Assembly (NCBI GenBank): GCA_902810705.1
Contig: CADDYU010000006.1
Location: forward strand, 1 to 58,690
DNA: 58,690 nt
Direction: 5' to 3'
Source: Methylococcaceae bacterium
Lineage (GTDB): Bacteria > Pseudomonadota > Gammaproteobacteria > Methylococcales > Methylococcaceae
Made by a program: the position numbers and the translations under genes. Shown here piece after piece: positions 1-10,684 of this stretch. Position 1 is the stretch's first letter. Each line of letters begins with the position of its first letter. The notes beneath the pieces are model-generated. The model was given only the letters and a program-made list of their open reading frames with translations, made no database searches and was not told the DNA's origin.

Positions 1-81
1 GCTGAGATAAGGGGCAACAAACGCCCACTCGTCGTCAGACACATCGCTCGGATACGGTTTTCGGGAAGTCGGAGTAGTCAT
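1..81 (-). CDS. IS5-type transposase, N-terminal fragment (cut by window edge)
   Basis: Reading the minus strand from the ATG at 81-79 gives 27 codons ending at the window edge. They contain SDVSDDEWAFVAPYL, which matches the DDEWxxxxPxL start typical of IS5-group (DDE) transposases. The protein would cut and join the ends of its own element. Only the N-terminus is visible, so completeness and activity cannot be judged. The gene points away from mrcB. Confidence 0.72.
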   Translation of the reverse strand, partial: MTTPTSRKPYPSDVSDDEWAFVAPYLS

Positions 82-125
82 GCCTACTCCTGACTCCTGC
101 CTCAGAAAAAGTTCACAACAGCCTC
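1..125 (-). mobile_element. End of an IS5-type insertion sequence
   Basis: The transposase fragment is followed, toward mrcB, by a probable terminal inverted repeat. Read on the minus strand from position 125 it begins GAGGCTGTTGTGAACTTTTT, which resembles the GAGGCTGTTGCA ends of IS5/IS1182-like elements. The other end and any target duplication lie outside the window, so the boundary at about 125 is an inference. If correct, the element stops about 31 bp before the mrcB start codon. Confidence 0.55.
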
Positions 126-156
126 TATCTTCCGCTAAGGACCACACTCTAGTTTC

Positions 157-2505
157 ATGCAGACGTCCAGACCTAAAAGGAAAGAAAGGAAGGGCCATCC
201 CAAGCCTCTTCCGAAATCGGCTTCTCATTTTATGACAGCTTCCTTCCGGCGGTTTGTCTTTCTGGCAAGCCCCTTCGCGCTCGCCCTCCTCGTGGCCTAT
301 CTCGGCTATCTGGATTACATGGTGCGCGAGCAGTTCGAGGGCAAGCGCTGGGCCCTGCCGGCGCGGGTCTACGCCGGTCCGACGGAGTTGTTCGCCGATG
401 CGTACCTGGATGCGGCGGGATTCGAGCGGCTGCTGGGCGAGCTGAAATTTCGGAACGATCGCGAATTGGCCTCGCAAGGGACCTATGTCCGCCTCGGCAA
501 CGATATCGTTTTCAGAACCCGAGAGTTCAGGTTTTGGGACAAACTCGAGCCGACGCGCGAGGTCCGCGCGCACTTTGCCGGTAACCGCCTCGTCTCGCTG
601 GAGGATCGAGAGCAAGGCCGAATGCTGCCGCTGCTCCGCATGGAGCCGGTGCAGATCGGGAGTTTTTATCCAGCTTTGAAGGAGGATCGGGTTCTCATCA
701 AATTGGATCAGGCACCCGATTTGCTGTTGAAAGCCCTGTTCGCGACCGAGGACCGTAATTTTTATGAACATCATGGCGTGTCGGCGCGCGGTATCTTGCG
801 GGCGCTCTGGGCCAATATCCGGGCCGGCGGCATCGTTCAGGGCGGCAGCACCCTGACTCAACAACTGGTCAAGAATTTCTTTCTAAGCTCGGAGCGTACC
901 TGGTGGCGGAAGATCAATGAAATCGTGATGGCGCTCATCCTCGATGCCCGCTACTCGAAGGATGAAATCCTGGAGGCTTACCTCAACGAGATTTATCTGG
1001 GGCAGGATGGCGCTCGGGCCATTCATGGATTCGGTCTCGCCAGCCAATACTATTTCCGCCGGTCGCTCGGCGAATTGGAATTGCATCATATTGGGCTGCT
1101 GGTTTCCCTGGTCCGAGGTCCTTCGTACTATGATCCCTTCAAATCTCCCGACAAGGTTCGCAAGCGCCGCGACCTGATTCTCAACGAGATGGCGGCGCAG
1201 GGCTATATCGAGGAAGACCAGACTGCCGAAGCCAAGGCGCGTCCGCTCGACGTCGTGGCAAACCCGCACCAGTCCATCAGTCGTTATCCGGCTTTCCTGG
1301 ATCTCGTCCGCCGTCAGCTGCAGCAGGAATATCGGCCGGAAGATCTGACTTCGGAGGGCCTCAGGATATTCACCACCTTGGACATCACCGCCCAGCGGCA
1401 TCTCGAGGAATCGATGGCGGCCAATCTCAAGAGGCTGGACAGCCGGACCCGTGCTGGCCAGTTGGAGGGCGCGGCGATCATAACTCGGCGCGCGACCGGG
1501 GAAATCGCGGCCTTGATGGGCGCACGGGACCCCGAGGCGTCCGGCTTCAACCGCGCTTTGGATGCGGCGCGCCAGATCGGTTCCTTGTACAAGCCAGTGA
1601 TCTACTTGACGGCTTTAGAAAATTCTCAAAAGTACACTCTCGCGACCCCCTTGCAGGACACGGCAATCCGGGTCAAGAATCCGGGTAGCGGGACATGGAT
1701 TCCGAAAAACTATGACAATCGGGAGCATGGCCTGGTGTCGCTGCATCGCGCGTTGGCGAATTCCTATAATCTCGCTACGGTTCGGCTCGGCATGGAGGTG
1801 GGGGTCGCGCATACGGCGAAAACCCTGCGCAAGCTCGGGATTGAAAAACCCGTCGAACTGGTTCCTTCGCTGCTGTTGGGCACCGCGGCCTTGACGCCTT
1901 TCGAAGTGACCCAGATGTACCAGACCCTGGCCAGCGACGGGTTCGTGACTCCGCTGCGGGCCATCCAAGCGGTGGTGTCACAAGAGGGAAAGACCCTGCA
2001 GCGTTATGGACTTAAGATAAAACAGTCGCTCGACCCTTCGGCGGTCTATTTAGTCGACACGACCTTGAAAGAGGTAATGCGGGAAGGCACCGGCAGGCCT
2101 GCCTATGCTTATCTGCCCGCGGAGCTCGAGGCAGCGGGAAAGACCGGCACGACCAATGACTTGCGGGACAGCTGGTTTGCCGGTTTTACCGGCGATTACC
2201 TGGGCGTTGTTTGGATCGGGCGGGACGACAACCAATCGGCGGGTCTGACGGGCGCGCAAGGCGCCCTGAAGGTCTGGGCGTCCGCCATGCGGAGACTGAG
2301 CCGCGAACCGCTGGAGTTGGAGCAACCGGAGAATGTCGAATGGGTTTGGGTGGACCGCGCTAGCGGTGGACGGTCCGACGAAAGCTGTCCGACCGCCGCT
2401 CCGCTTCCCTTTATCGTGGGCTCGGCACCTAGCCAGGCGTCCTCTTGTGGAAGCCTAGCGGCTCCGGATGACTCCGGCGATCACTGGTTCAAGGATTTGT
2501 TCTGA
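157..2505 (+). CDS. mrcB: Penicillin-binding protein 1B (bifunctional class A PBP)
   Basis: This enzyme polymerises lipid II into glycan strands and cross-links the peptides in the periplasm. The 782-residue protein has a basic cytoplasmic start, one membrane segment (about 33-56), and a UB2H-like linker. The GT51 glycosyltransferase domain carries EDRNFYEHHG (catalytic Glu near 198) and GGSTLTQQLVKN (about 229-240). The transpeptidase carries SLYK (Ser476-Lys479), SYN (536-538) and KTGT (662-665). All catalytic motifs are intact and the length is normal for MrcB. It converges with fimV. The native promoter may have been separated from the gene, because an IS end sits about 30 bp upstream. 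Confidence 0.95.
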   Translation: MQTSRPKRKERKGHPKPLPKSASHFMTASFRRFVFLASPFALALLVAYLGYLDYMVREQFEGKRWALPARVYAGPTELFADAYLDAAGFERLLGELKFRNDRELASQGTYVRLGNDIVFRTREFRFWDKLEPTREVRAHFAGNRLVSLEDREQGRMLPLLRMEPVQIGSFYPALKEDRVLIKLDQAPDLLLKALFATEDRNFYEHHGVSARGILRALWANIRAGGIVQGGSTLTQQLVKNFFLSSERTWWRKINEIVMALILDARYSKDEILEAYLNEIYLGQDGARAIHGFGLASQYYFRRSLGELELHHIGLLVSLVRGPSYYDPFKSPDKVRKRRDLILNEMAAQGYIEEDQTAEAKARPLDVVANPHQSISRYPAFLDLVRRQLQQEYRPEDLTSEGLRIFTTLDITAQRHLEESMAANLKRLDSRTRAGQLEGAAIITRRATGEIAALMGARDPEASGFNRALDAARQIGSLYKPVIYLTALENSQKYTLATPLQDTAIRVKNPGSGTWIPKNYDNREHGLVSLHRALANSYNLATVRLGMEVGVAHTAKTLRKLGIEKPVELVPSLLLGTAALTPFEVTQMYQTLASDGFVTPLRAIQAVVSQEGKTLQRYGLKIKQSLDPSAVYLVDTTLKEVMREGTGRPAYAYLPAELEAAGKTGTTNDLRDSWFAGFTGDYLGVVWIGRDDNQSAGLTGAQGALKVWASAMRRLSREPLELEQPENVEWVWVDRASGGRSDESCPTAAPLPFIVGSAPSQASSCGSLAAPDDSGDHWFKDLF

Positions 2506-2508
2506 ATG

Positions 2509-2526
2509 GAATGTCGAAGGACATTC
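2509..2526. terminator. Short hairpin between convergent mrcB and fimV
   Basis: GAATGTC at 2509-2515 pairs perfectly with GACATTC at 2520-2526 around a GAAG tetraloop. It fills the 23-bp gap between the stop codons of two convergent genes, so it could end transcripts from either side. There is no T-tract on either strand, so terminator function is uncertain. Confidence 0.4.
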
Positions 2527-2528
2527 GG

Positions 2529-5282
2529 TTACCGGCGGCGGCTTCGGGGTTCGACTGTGGAAACCTCTGAGGACCGGTCCGATCTGCCCATCTTGCCCAA
2601 CAAATTCCGGGCTTCCAGTTTTTGATTGTCGCTGCCCTTGGCCAGTACTTCGTTCAGGATTTCGACGGCCGCATCCTCATCGTTCATAGCGGCATAGGCC
2701 TTCGCGAGATCCAGCTTGGTTTCGATCTGATCCATGTCGGTTAAGCTGGCATACAAATCTCCCGTGTCCTGATCCGGCTCGCTTTCGGCGTGGGATTCCT
2801 CTAACGCCGAGGCGAGTTCCGATTCGAACGAATCCAGATCAAATTCCAGTGTTTCAAGATTTCTTTCCGCACCGGCGGAGCCGGTATCCGATCTTCCTTC
2901 ATCCTGAGTCGTGGATTTACCCAGACCGTGAAGGACATCGTCAATGGATATCTCGGTCGGCGCCTGCGCCGCCGACGTTGCCTGGGACTCCGATAGCGGC
3001 TTTCCGAAATCGAAATGAATCAAGTTCTCAAGCTCTAGCGTTTCTTCCGGCTTGGAGCCAGGCTCCGAAGTCGCACTCTTGCTACTATTCAAAGATGAAG
3101 TATCGAAATCCAGAGGAGCGAAGCGGTCGGTCTTGTCCAGACTTCCGGTCTGGCTGGCGCTGTCTTCAGGCCCGGCGTCGGGATCGAGCACGACTAGCTC
3201 CATGTCGCCTGCTGAAGCCGGATCGGTGAATTCGATTTCGAAACGCTTGAGATCATCGATCAAGTCCTCTGAAGATTCGAAGGAATCCGAGCCCTTCGAA
3301 AGGTTGACATCCTGGCTGGCGGTCTCTTGTTCACTCGCGGCCGGGGTCTGGAACAACGAGCTGCCCGGTACCAACTCTTGGCCCATTTCTTTCACTTTAG
3401 CCCAGAATCCGGTCTGGGCATCCATGTTCTCAGTCTTGAGTTCCTGCGCATAATTTTGGAAGGCGGCCCGGTTTTCCGTCGTATAGTAAATTTCGAGTAG
3501 TTTCAGCTTGTAATCATGGCGTTCTGGATGCTCTGCGATCGCATTGCGGATCAGTTCCTCGGCTTGTTTGTAGCGGCCGTAGGCGACGTACACGTCCGCC
3601 TCGGAAATGGGATCCATTTCGTCGGCTTCGGCTCCCAGAACATCCAAATCGCTGGGCGTGAATTCGCTTAGTAAGGAACTCGCCGGCGGGGGAACGACTT
3701 CCATGGTCGATCCCGCGGGCCTTGAGGCGGGTTTTAAGGCTGGGGTCGCCTGCCGATCCTTCCGCTCCGTGGCGAGGACAAGGCTCTCGGTTTCATCGAC
3801 CATGGCCTTGCGCCGTCTTTGGATCAGCCACGCGGCAAGCCCCAGTATGAGGCTGCCGCCCGCCAGGGCCCACCAGATGAGATCGCTCGACGTTTCGGAT
3901 TCTTCGGCGATGGAAGGCGCCAGCTGGGTGGCGGAAGATCGCGGAGCGGGCGCCGTCTGCGGCGGAGTCTCGGGAGCCGAGATTTCCGGCGGTTTTGGCG
4001 CAACAGGAGGTGGCTGAACCTGCTCGGGGGAGGGCGCCGACGGGCTCTGGACGCCGGTCGGTGCCTGAGCGGGAGCAGGCTGTGCGGCTGGCGCTTGCGG
4101 CTGGGCCGCAGGGGATGGCACCTCGGCCGCCGACGGAGCAGCATCGTGCTGCCGGGCCTCAAGGACTGCGATTTGCTCGTCCTTAAGCGAAAGCATCCGC
4201 TGCATGTCGGCCAATTTTTGCTCGAGCTGCGCAAGCCTGGAGCGGAATTCTTCGTTTTCCTGCTTGGCCGCCTCTGCGATCTCAATCGCCAAATCGCTTT
4301 TAACCTTGCTGCCCGTTGCGTTTATCCCGCCCTTGCCTTGCTCCTTGGAACTCGCTTCTGTGGGCATCGGTAATCTGAGCTGGCCCGGCAATGTTTCGCC
4401 TCTCGTCGAAGCCGCCGGAGCACGGCTCGTCATGAGACGCTCGCTGTTCCAGCCGTGCTGACGGGCGAATTCGAGACGCGCCTGCTCGGGGTCGATTTCC
4501 GCTATGAATTCCTGGGTTGGAATGCGTAAGACCGAGCCGGCTTTAAGGGTATTAATATTATTATGGCCAAACGCCTGCGGGTTGGTCCGGTAAAGGGCCA
4601 CGGCTATCTGTTCATGAGTGAAAGGCGAATCGTCCCTTAGCGCCTTGGCAACTTCCCAGAGATTTTCGTGCCGCTGAACTGGACCGTAGGTCTCATTGGT
4701 GAGCTGCTTTTCCGAAGAGGATGTCGGAGGCGCGGGGGCTGGCTCTTGGGTGGAGGCAACGGTTTTCTGAGTCAAGCGGCGCGGGGCGGGCGTCGTCGCG
4801 GCCGAAGACTCCGGTTCGGCAAGGGATTCAAAATGGCGGATGGGGCGCTCGGCCATAGGGGGAGGATCACCCGTGAGCTCGTCAGGCCGATTGGAGGGTG
4901 GATCGAGCAACACGGTGAACTCGCGCAGCATCCTTCCTTCTGGCCAATTCACTTCCAACAGAAAGCTTAGGAAGGGTTCGTGCATCGCCTCGTGCGAGCT
5001 GACCTTGATGACATAGCCCCCAGTGGGGTTTTGAACGGCGCGAAATTGCAGTTTGGTCAGAAAGTGGTGGCGCTCGACACCGGCTTTGGCGAACGCCTCG
5101 GGACCCGCCAGGCCAATTTTGACATCGCTCAAAGAGTCGGCGCCGGACAAGACCAATGGGATTTCGGCATCGAGCGATTGGTTCAAGGCAGAGTGCAGCC
5201 GGATGTCGCCAATGCCTAGCGCGCTAGCTCCCAGGGGCGCCAGGAAGCCCATCATCGCTATGGCCTTTTTTAGGGTATGCAC
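2529..5282 (-). CDS. fimV: FimV/HubP-type polar peptidoglycan-binding scaffold protein
   Basis: FimV-family proteins organise the cell pole and support type IV pilus assembly and twitching in pseudomonads. The 917-residue protein starts with a signal peptide (cleavage near ASA-LG, about residue 21) and the FimV N-terminal domain (GIGDIRLHSALNQSLDAEI). A LysM-like domain follows (about 188-258), then a coiled coil (about 330-375), a Pro/Ala/Gln-rich stretch, and one membrane helix (about 468-490) ending in QRRRK. The acidic cytoplasmic part has TPR-like repeats and the C-terminal FimV motif (KLDLAKAYAAMNDEDAAVEI). It lies downstream of asd, as in Pseudomonas leuCDB-asd-fimV. No pilus genes are adjacent. 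Confidence 0.92.
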   Translation of the reverse strand: MHTLKKAIAMMGFLAPLGASALGIGDIRLHSALNQSLDAEIPLVLSGADSLSDVKIGLAGPEAFAKAGVERHHFLTKLQFRAVQNPTGGYVIKVSSHEAMHEPFLSFLLEVNWPEGRMLREFTVLLDPPSNRPDELTGDPPPMAERPIRHFESLAEPESSAATTPAPRRLTQKTVASTQEPAPAPPTSSSEKQLTNETYGPVQRHENLWEVAKALRDDSPFTHEQIAVALYRTNPQAFGHNNINTLKAGSVLRIPTQEFIAEIDPEQARLEFARQHGWNSERLMTSRAPAASTRGETLPGQLRLPMPTEASSKEQGKGGINATGSKVKSDLAIEIAEAAKQENEEFRSRLAQLEQKLADMQRMLSLKDEQIAVLEARQHDAAPSAAEVPSPAAQPQAPAAQPAPAQAPTGVQSPSAPSPEQVQPPPVAPKPPEISAPETPPQTAPAPRSSATQLAPSIAEESETSSDLIWWALAGGSLILGLAAWLIQRRRKAMVDETESLVLATERKDRQATPALKPASRPAGSTMEVVPPPASSLLSEFTPSDLDVLGAEADEMDPISEADVYVAYGRYKQAEELIRNAIAEHPERHDYKLKLLEIYYTTENRAAFQNYAQELKTENMDAQTGFWAKVKEMGQELVPGSSLFQTPAASEQETASQDVNLSKGSDSFESSEDLIDDLKRFEIEFTDPASAGDMELVVLDPDAGPEDSASQTGSLDKTDRFAPLDFDTSSLNSSKSATSEPGSKPEETLELENLIHFDFGKPLSESQATSAAQAPTEISIDDVLHGLGKSTTQDEGRSDTGSAGAERNLETLEFDLDSFESELASALEESHAESEPDQDTGDLYASLTDMDQIETKLDLAKAYAAMNDEDAAVEILNEVLAKGSDNQKLEARNLLGKMGRSDRSSEVSTVEPRSRRR

Positions 5283-5310
5283 TCTGCCGAACCTCCAGTC
5301 GAATCGCCCA

Positions 5311-5326
5311 CCGCGCTTAAGCGCGG
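5311..5326. terminator. GC-rich palindrome between asd and fimV
   Basis: CCGCGC and GCGCGG flank TTAA as a perfect 16-bp palindrome in the 72-bp gap between the asd stop and the fimV start. It may reduce read-through from leuCDB-asd into fimV. It has no T-tract, so it may only be a transcript-stabilising hairpin. Confidence 0.35.
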
Positions 5327-5354
5327 TCTGCCTGAGGCGTCTGAAAAGGTTAGC

Positions 5355-6377
5355 CTAAATGTAGGCGTTTACTAGCATCTCGGCGATCTGAACGCTATTC
5401 AGGGCGGCGCCCTTGCGCACGTTATCGGCCACCACCCAAAGATTCAGCCCCCGGGGGTGGGAAATGTCTTCACGGATGCGCCCCACGTAAACCGCATCAT
5501 TCCCGGCCGCCTCGGTGACGGCAGTGGGATAGCCGCCCGGCCGGCGCTCGTCCACGACTTTCACGCCAGGCGCCCGCCGCAACAGTTCCAAGGCCCGCTC
5601 AACCGTAATTTTCTCCCGCGTCTCGATATGCACCGCTTCGGAATGGCCGAAGAACACCGGCACCCGCACCGTGGTGGGATTTACTTGGATGCTCTCGTCG
5701 CCCATGATCTTGCGGGTTTCCCAGACCATCTTCATTTCTTCCTTGGTGTAGCCGTTGTCCATGAAGACGTCGATTTGGGGCAGGGCATTGAACGCGATCT
5801 GCTTGGGATAAACCTTGGCCTCGGCGGGTTTGCCGTTAAGTAGTTGCGCGGTCTGGCTGGCGAGTTCCTCGATGGCCTTGTTGCCGGTGCCGGATACCGC
5901 CTGGTAGGTGCAGACGTTGATGCGCTCGATGCCCACGGCGTCGTGAATGGGCTTTAGGGCCACCACCATCTGGATGGTGGAACAGTTGGGATTGGCGATG
6001 ATGCCGCGCGTTTCATAGCGGGCGATGGCCTCCGGGTTGACCTCCGGCACCACCAGCGGGATGTCGTCCTCGTAACGAAAGCAGGAGGTGTTGTCCACCA
6101 CCACGCAGCCCGCCGCCGCCGCTTTCGGGGCATAGACGGCGGAAACCGAGGCGCCGGCGGAAAAGAGGCCGATCTGGACCTTCGCGAAATCGAACTCGGC
6201 GACATCCTGTACGTTCAGTAGAGTCCCTTTGAACTCCACCTGCTTGCCGGCGGACCGGCTGCTGGCCAGCGCGTGGACCTTGCCTACCGGAAAATCGCGC
6301 TCGGCGAGGATGGCGAGCATGGTCTCGCCGACCGCGCCGGTGGCGCCCAATACGGCCACATCGTATGTCTTGCTCAT
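5355..6377 (-). CDS. asd: Aspartate-semialdehyde dehydrogenase
   Basis: Asd reduces beta-aspartyl phosphate to aspartate semialdehyde with NADPH in the lysine, diaminopimelate, methionine and threonine pathways. The 340-residue protein begins with the nucleotide-binding GATGAVGETML motif. It carries the active-site cysteine in NPNCSTIQ (near residue 132) and a conserved QAVSGTG stretch; the length is normal. The start ATG lies 18 bp downstream of the leuB stop, consistent with co-transcription in a leuC-leuD-leuB-asd operon. It is the only copy in this window. Confidence 0.97.
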   Translation of the reverse strand: MSKTYDVAVLGATGAVGETMLAILAERDFPVGKVHALASSRSAGKQVEFKGTLLNVQDVAEFDFAKVQIGLFSAGASVSAVYAPKAAAAGCVVVDNTSCFRYEDDIPLVVPEVNPEAIARYETRGIIANPNCSTIQMVVALKPIHDAVGIERINVCTYQAVSGTGNKAIEELASQTAQLLNGKPAEAKVYPKQIAFNALPQIDVFMDNGYTKEEMKMVWETRKIMGDESIQVNPTTVRVPVFFGHSEAVHIETREKITVERALELLRRAPGVKVVDERRPGGYPTAVTEAAGNDAVYVGRIREDISHPRGLNLWVVADNVRKGAALNSVQIAEMLVNAYI

Positions 6378-6395
6378 GGTGATATGGGTATGCGG

Positions 6396-7484
6396 TTAAG
6401 AGTTCGAGGCGCGGAGCGCCGACACGATGGCATCGCCCATCTCCGCGGTGTCGACCTTGCGGGTGCCTTCCGAATAGATATCCGTGGTGCGTAGGCCCGC
6501 GTCCAGGGCCGCCACCACGGCCCGCTCGATCCGCTCGGCGCTGGCGGCATCGTCGAAGCTGTAGCGCAGCAGCATGGCGACCGACAAGATCGTGGCGATG
6601 GGATTGGCGATGCCTTTGCCGGCGATGTCCGGAGCCGAGCCGTGGATGGGCTCGTACATGCCCTTGCCGTTCTGGTCCAGCGAGGCCGAGGGCAGCATGC
6701 CGATGGAGCCGGTCAGCATCGCCGCGCAGTCGGACAGAATGTCGCCGAACATGTTTTCCGTGACCATCACGTCGAACTGTTTCGGAGCGCGCACCAATTG
6801 CATCGCGGCGTTGTCGACGTACATGTGGGAAAGCGCCACGTCCGGGTAGTCCTTGGACACCTCGATCATGACCTCCCGCCAAAGCTCGGTGCATTCCAGC
6901 ACGTTGGCCTTGTCCACGGAACACACCCGGCGGTTGCGTTTTTGCGCGGTTTGGAAGGCGATGTGGCCGATCCGACGGATTTCCGATTCGCTGTAAACCA
7001 AGGTGTTGTAGCCTTCCCGCTGGCCTTTTTCGTTGATGCGCCGGCCGCGGGGCTGGCCGAAGTAGATGCCGCCGGTCAGTTCCCGAATGATGAGGATATC
7101 GAGTCCGGATACCACTTCGGGCTTGAGGGTCGAGGCCCCCACCAACTGCGGATAGAGAATGGCCGGACGCAGGTTGGCGAACAGCTCCAGTTCGGATCTG
7201 AGCCCCAGGAGCCCGCGCTCGGGCCGCACGGAATAATCGAGGGATTCCCATTTCGGCCCGCCGACCGCGCCTAGCAGCACGGCGTCCGCGGCTTGGCAGA
7301 GGCTTAGGGTTTCCTCCGGGAAGGGCGTGCCCTTGGCATCATAGGCGGCGCCACCGATCAGGGCCTCTTCGGTTTCCACCGCGAGGCCGAAATCCTGCCT
7401 GAGACAATCCAGGACTTTGAGCGCCTCGGCCACGATCTCGGTGCCGATCCCGTCGCCGGGCAATACTGCGATTTTTCGGGTCAT
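6396..7484 (-). CDS. leuB: 3-isopropylmalate dehydrogenase
   Basis: LeuB oxidises and decarboxylates 3-isopropylmalate to 2-ketoisocaproate with NAD in leucine synthesis. The 362-residue protein opens with [13 protein letters not shown]. It has the substrate-binding [10 protein letters not shown], the metal-binding [10 protein letters not shown] region, and the NAD-binding stretch [17 protein letters not shown]. The length is typical. It follows leuD by 36 bp and precedes asd by 18 bp, so all four genes are probably one transcript. Confidence 0.98.
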   Translation of the reverse strand: MTRKIAVLPGDGIGTEIVAEALKVLDCLRQDFGLAVETEEALIGGAAYDAKGTPFPEETLSLCQAADAVLLGAVGGPKWESLDYSVRPERGLLGLRSELELFANLRPAILYPQLVGASTLKPEVVSGLDILIIRELTGGIYFGQPRGRRINEKGQREGYNTLVYSESEIRRIGHIAFQTAQKRNRRVCSVDKANVLECTELWREVMIEVSKDYPDVALSHMYVDNAAMQLVRAPKQFDVMVTENMFGDILSDCAAMLTGSIGMLPSASLDQNGKGMYEPIHGSAPDIAGKGIANPIATILSVAMLLRYSFDDAASAERIERAVVAALDAGLRTTDIYSEGTRKVDTAEMGDAIVSALRASNS

Positions 7485-7520
7485 GGGTTCGATGATCCTA
7501 TTCTTTTTATATCACGAGCG

Positions 7521-8165
7521 TTAAGCGGCCTCGGGAAACAGCCAGGGCGCCGCCTCCCGCCGGCGCGCCTCGTAGGCGCGAATTTCCGCCGCATGCTGCA
7601 AGGCGAGGCCGATGTCGTCCAGCCCGTGCCGCAGCCTGTGCTTGCGCGAGCGTTCGATCTCGAAGCCGATCCGCTCGCCGTACTTGGTGGTGATGGTTTG
7701 GTCGTCCAGGTCGATGTGGAGGTGATAACCCACTTCCGCCGCCTCCTTGAACAGCCGGTCCAGGACCGCCGAGTCGAGCACGATCGGCAGGATGCCGTTC
7801 TTGAAGCAGTTGTTATAGAAGATATCGGCGAAGCTCGGGGCGATGATGGCCCGAAAACCGTAGTCCTCCAGTGCCCAGGGCGCGTGCTCCCGTGACGAGC
7901 CGCAGCCGAAGTTCTCGCGGGCCAGGAGAATTTGCGCCCGGAAATAGCAGGGCTTGTTCAGCACGAAGTCCGGATTCAACGGCCGGTTGGAGCAGTCCAT
8001 GTCCGGCTCGCCCCGGTCCAGATAACGCCATTCATCGAACAGGTAGGCCCCGAAACCGCTGCGTCGGATCGACTTCAGGAACTGCTTGGGAATGATCGCG
8101 TCGGTATCGACGTTGGCGCGGTCGAGGGGAACGACCCTGGAACTGATGCGATAGAACGGTTTCAT
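7521..8165 (-). CDS. leuD: 3-isopropylmalate dehydratase small subunit
   Basis: LeuD forms the swivelling small subunit of isopropylmalate isomerase with LeuC. The start at 8165 ([14 protein letters not shown]) gives 214 residues, the usual length. The same frame stays open far upstream into leuC, but that stretch is a shadow. Characteristic segments are [15 protein letters not shown] near the N-terminus and [13 protein letters not shown] with [12 protein letters not shown] in the core. Its ATG overlaps the leuC stop in an ATGA junction, which indicates translational coupling. Confidence 0.97.
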   Translation of the reverse strand: MKPFYRISSRVVPLDRANVDTDAIIPKQFLKSIRRSGFGAYLFDEWRYLDRGEPDMDCSNRPLNPDFVLNKPCYFRAQILLARENFGCGSSREHAPWALEDYGFRAIIAPSFADIFYNNCFKNGILPIVLDSAVLDRLFKEAAEVGYHLHIDLDDQTITTKYGERIGFEIERSRKHRLRHGLDDIGLALQHAAEIRAYEARRREAAPWLFPEAA

Positions 8166-9805
8166 GGTTTGGGCCCTCTCCGGCGCGCTGGGCTGGAACG
8201 CCTGGCCGTGGCGGCCTGTTCTCCGGTTTTCGCGGATTTCCTGGTTCTTGTGGTTTTGGCCGCCCGGACTTGAGGCGGTTCCGCCGCGGATTTCGGAACG
8301 TCTGTAGCTTCCGATTGCGGAGCGGCTGCAATTGCCCCGCCTGCCGCTTCGGTATGAGCGCGGGCTTGCGGCGCCGTGTTCGTGGCTTTGACCGGCAGGG
8401 CGGGAAGCGCGCGAACATCGATGAAGTGGCCGCACACGGCCGCCGCCGCCGCCATGGCCGGGCTGACCAGGTGGGTGCGGCCGCCGTAGCCTTGGCGCCC
8501 CTCGAAGTTGCGGTTGGAGGTGGAGGCGCAGCGCTCGCCCGGCTCCAATCGGTCGGCGTTCATGGCGAGGCACATGGAACAGCCCGGATCGCGCCATTCG
8601 AAGCCGGCTTCCAGGAAGATGCGGTGCAAGCCTTCTTGCTCCGCTTGCTGTTTCACCGGCCCCGAGCCCGGCACCACCAGCGCCTGGGTGACGTTGTCCG
8701 CCACCTTGCGGCCCTTGACGATCTCCGCGGCGGCGCGCAGATCCTCGATGCGGCCGTTGGTGCAGGAGCCGATGAACACCCGGTCGATCCGGATTTCGGA
8801 AATGGGCGTGCCGGGGCGCAAATCCATGTAGCGCAAAGCTCTTTTCATGCTCTCCCGCTTGACGGGATCGCTCTCCTGGTTGGGATCGGGCACCCTGCCG
8901 TCGACCGGGACCACCATTTCGGGCGAGGTTCCCCAGGTGACCTGCGGTTTGATGGCGCCCGCGTCGATCTCCACCACGGCATCGAATTCCGCATCCTCGT
9001 CGCTGTGCAACTTGCGCCAGTTTTCCACCGCCCTGTCCCACAACTCGCCCGAAGGGGCGAAGCGGCGGCCGCGCAGATACTGGATGGTGGTCTCGTCCAC
9101 GGCGATCAGCCCGGCCCTGGCGCCGGCCTCGATCGCCATGTTGCAGAGCGTCATGCGGCCTTCCATCGATAAGCCCCTCACGGCGGAACCCGCGAATTCG
9201 ATGGTGTAGCCGGTGCCGCCCGCCGTCCCGATCTTGCCGATGATGGCGAGAACGAGGTCCTTGGCGGTGACTCCCGCGCCCGGTGTGCCCTCCACCCGCA
9301 CCAGCATGTTCTTGGCCTTGCGCTGCGCCAGGCACTGGGTCGCGAGAGCGAGCTCCACTTCCGAGGTGCCGATGCCGAAGGCGAGCGCGCCGAACGCGCC
9401 GTGAGTGGCGGTATGGGAATCGCCGCACACCACGGTCATGCCCGGCAGCGTGGCGCCCTGTTCCGGCCCCATCACGTGGACGATGCCTTGCCGCTCGTCG
9501 CCCATGTCGAATTCGAGGATGCCGAACTCCGCGCAATTGCGGTCCAGGGTTTCCACCTGCAAGCGCGAAACCGGATCGGCGATGCCGCGCTCGCGGCCGA
9601 TCGTCGGCACGTTGTGGTCGACCGTCGCGAGGTTCGCCGCGGGGCGCCAAAGCCTTCGCCTGGCCAGGCGCAGGCTCTCGAACGCCTGGGGCGAGGTGAC
9701 CTCGTGGAGCAAATGGCGGTCGATGTAAATCAGCGCCGAACCGTCCGGCTCGGTGCATACCAAGTGGTCGTCCCACAACTTGTCATAAAGCGTTTTGCCG
9801 GGCAT
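8162..9805 (-). CDS. leuC: 3-isopropylmalate dehydratase large subunit with basic C-terminal tail
   Basis: LeuC is the [4Fe-4S] aconitase-type subunit that isomerises 2- to 3-isopropylmalate. The start at 9805 ([14 protein letters not shown]) matches the family start; a GTG/ATG further upstream would add 12 non-conserved residues. Cluster ligands are visible in [11 protein letters not shown] and DPGCSMC. The catalytic core ends near residue 465 (CGHFIDVR), the normal family end. An 82-residue Ala/Pro/Lys/Arg-rich tail follows, finishing [11 protein letters not shown]. The tail is in frame up to the ATGA overlap with leuD. Its function is unknown; it resembles a disordered, nucleic-acid-binding (histone H1- or AT-hook-like) tail. 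Confidence 0.96.
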   Translation of the reverse strand: MPGKTLYDKLWDDHLVCTEPDGSALIYIDRHLLHEVTSPQAFESLRLARRRLWRPAANLATVDHNVPTIGRERGIADPVSRLQVETLDRNCAEFGILEFDMGDERQGIVHVMGPEQGATLPGMTVVCGDSHTATHGAFGALAFGIGTSEVELALATQCLAQRKAKNMLVRVEGTPGAGVTAKDLVLAIIGKIGTAGGTGYTIEFAGSAVRGLSMEGRMTLCNMAIEAGARAGLIAVDETTIQYLRGRRFAPSGELWDRAVENWRKLHSDEDAEFDAVVEIDAGAIKPQVTWGTSPEMVVPVDGRVPDPNQESDPVKRESMKRALRYMDLRPGTPISEIRIDRVFIGSCTNGRIEDLRAAAEIVKGRKVADNVTQALVVPGSGPVKQQAEQEGLHRIFLEAGFEWRDPGCSMCLAMNADRLEPGERCASTSNRNFEGRQGYGGRTHLVSPAMAAAAAVCGHFIDVRALPALPVKATNTAPQARAHTEAAGGAIAAAPQSEATDVPKSAAEPPQVRAAKTTRTRKSAKTGEQAATARRSSPARRRGPKP

Positions 9806-9907
9806 GGGCTTGCCTCTTGTAGGATTGAGGATCGCGAACAATTCAGACGGACTTTGGTCTTACAGCGGCGTGATGAAGCGCCTTTTTCGAGAGGCTGGGG
9901 AATGGAC

Positions 9908-10591
<684 letters not shown>

Positions 10592-10684
10592 TCATAAAAG
10601 CGGCGAGAATGTTATAGCCATGCCCGCCGTACTAAGCTTAAAGGGCTGTTCATCCGCTCTTGTTTTTGATTTGCCCAAATTCCC

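Noticed and set aside
7521-9776. A 751-codon open frame across leuD and leuC
   Set aside because: Only the last 214 codons match LeuD; the rest is an alternate frame of leuC, which has its own full-length homology.
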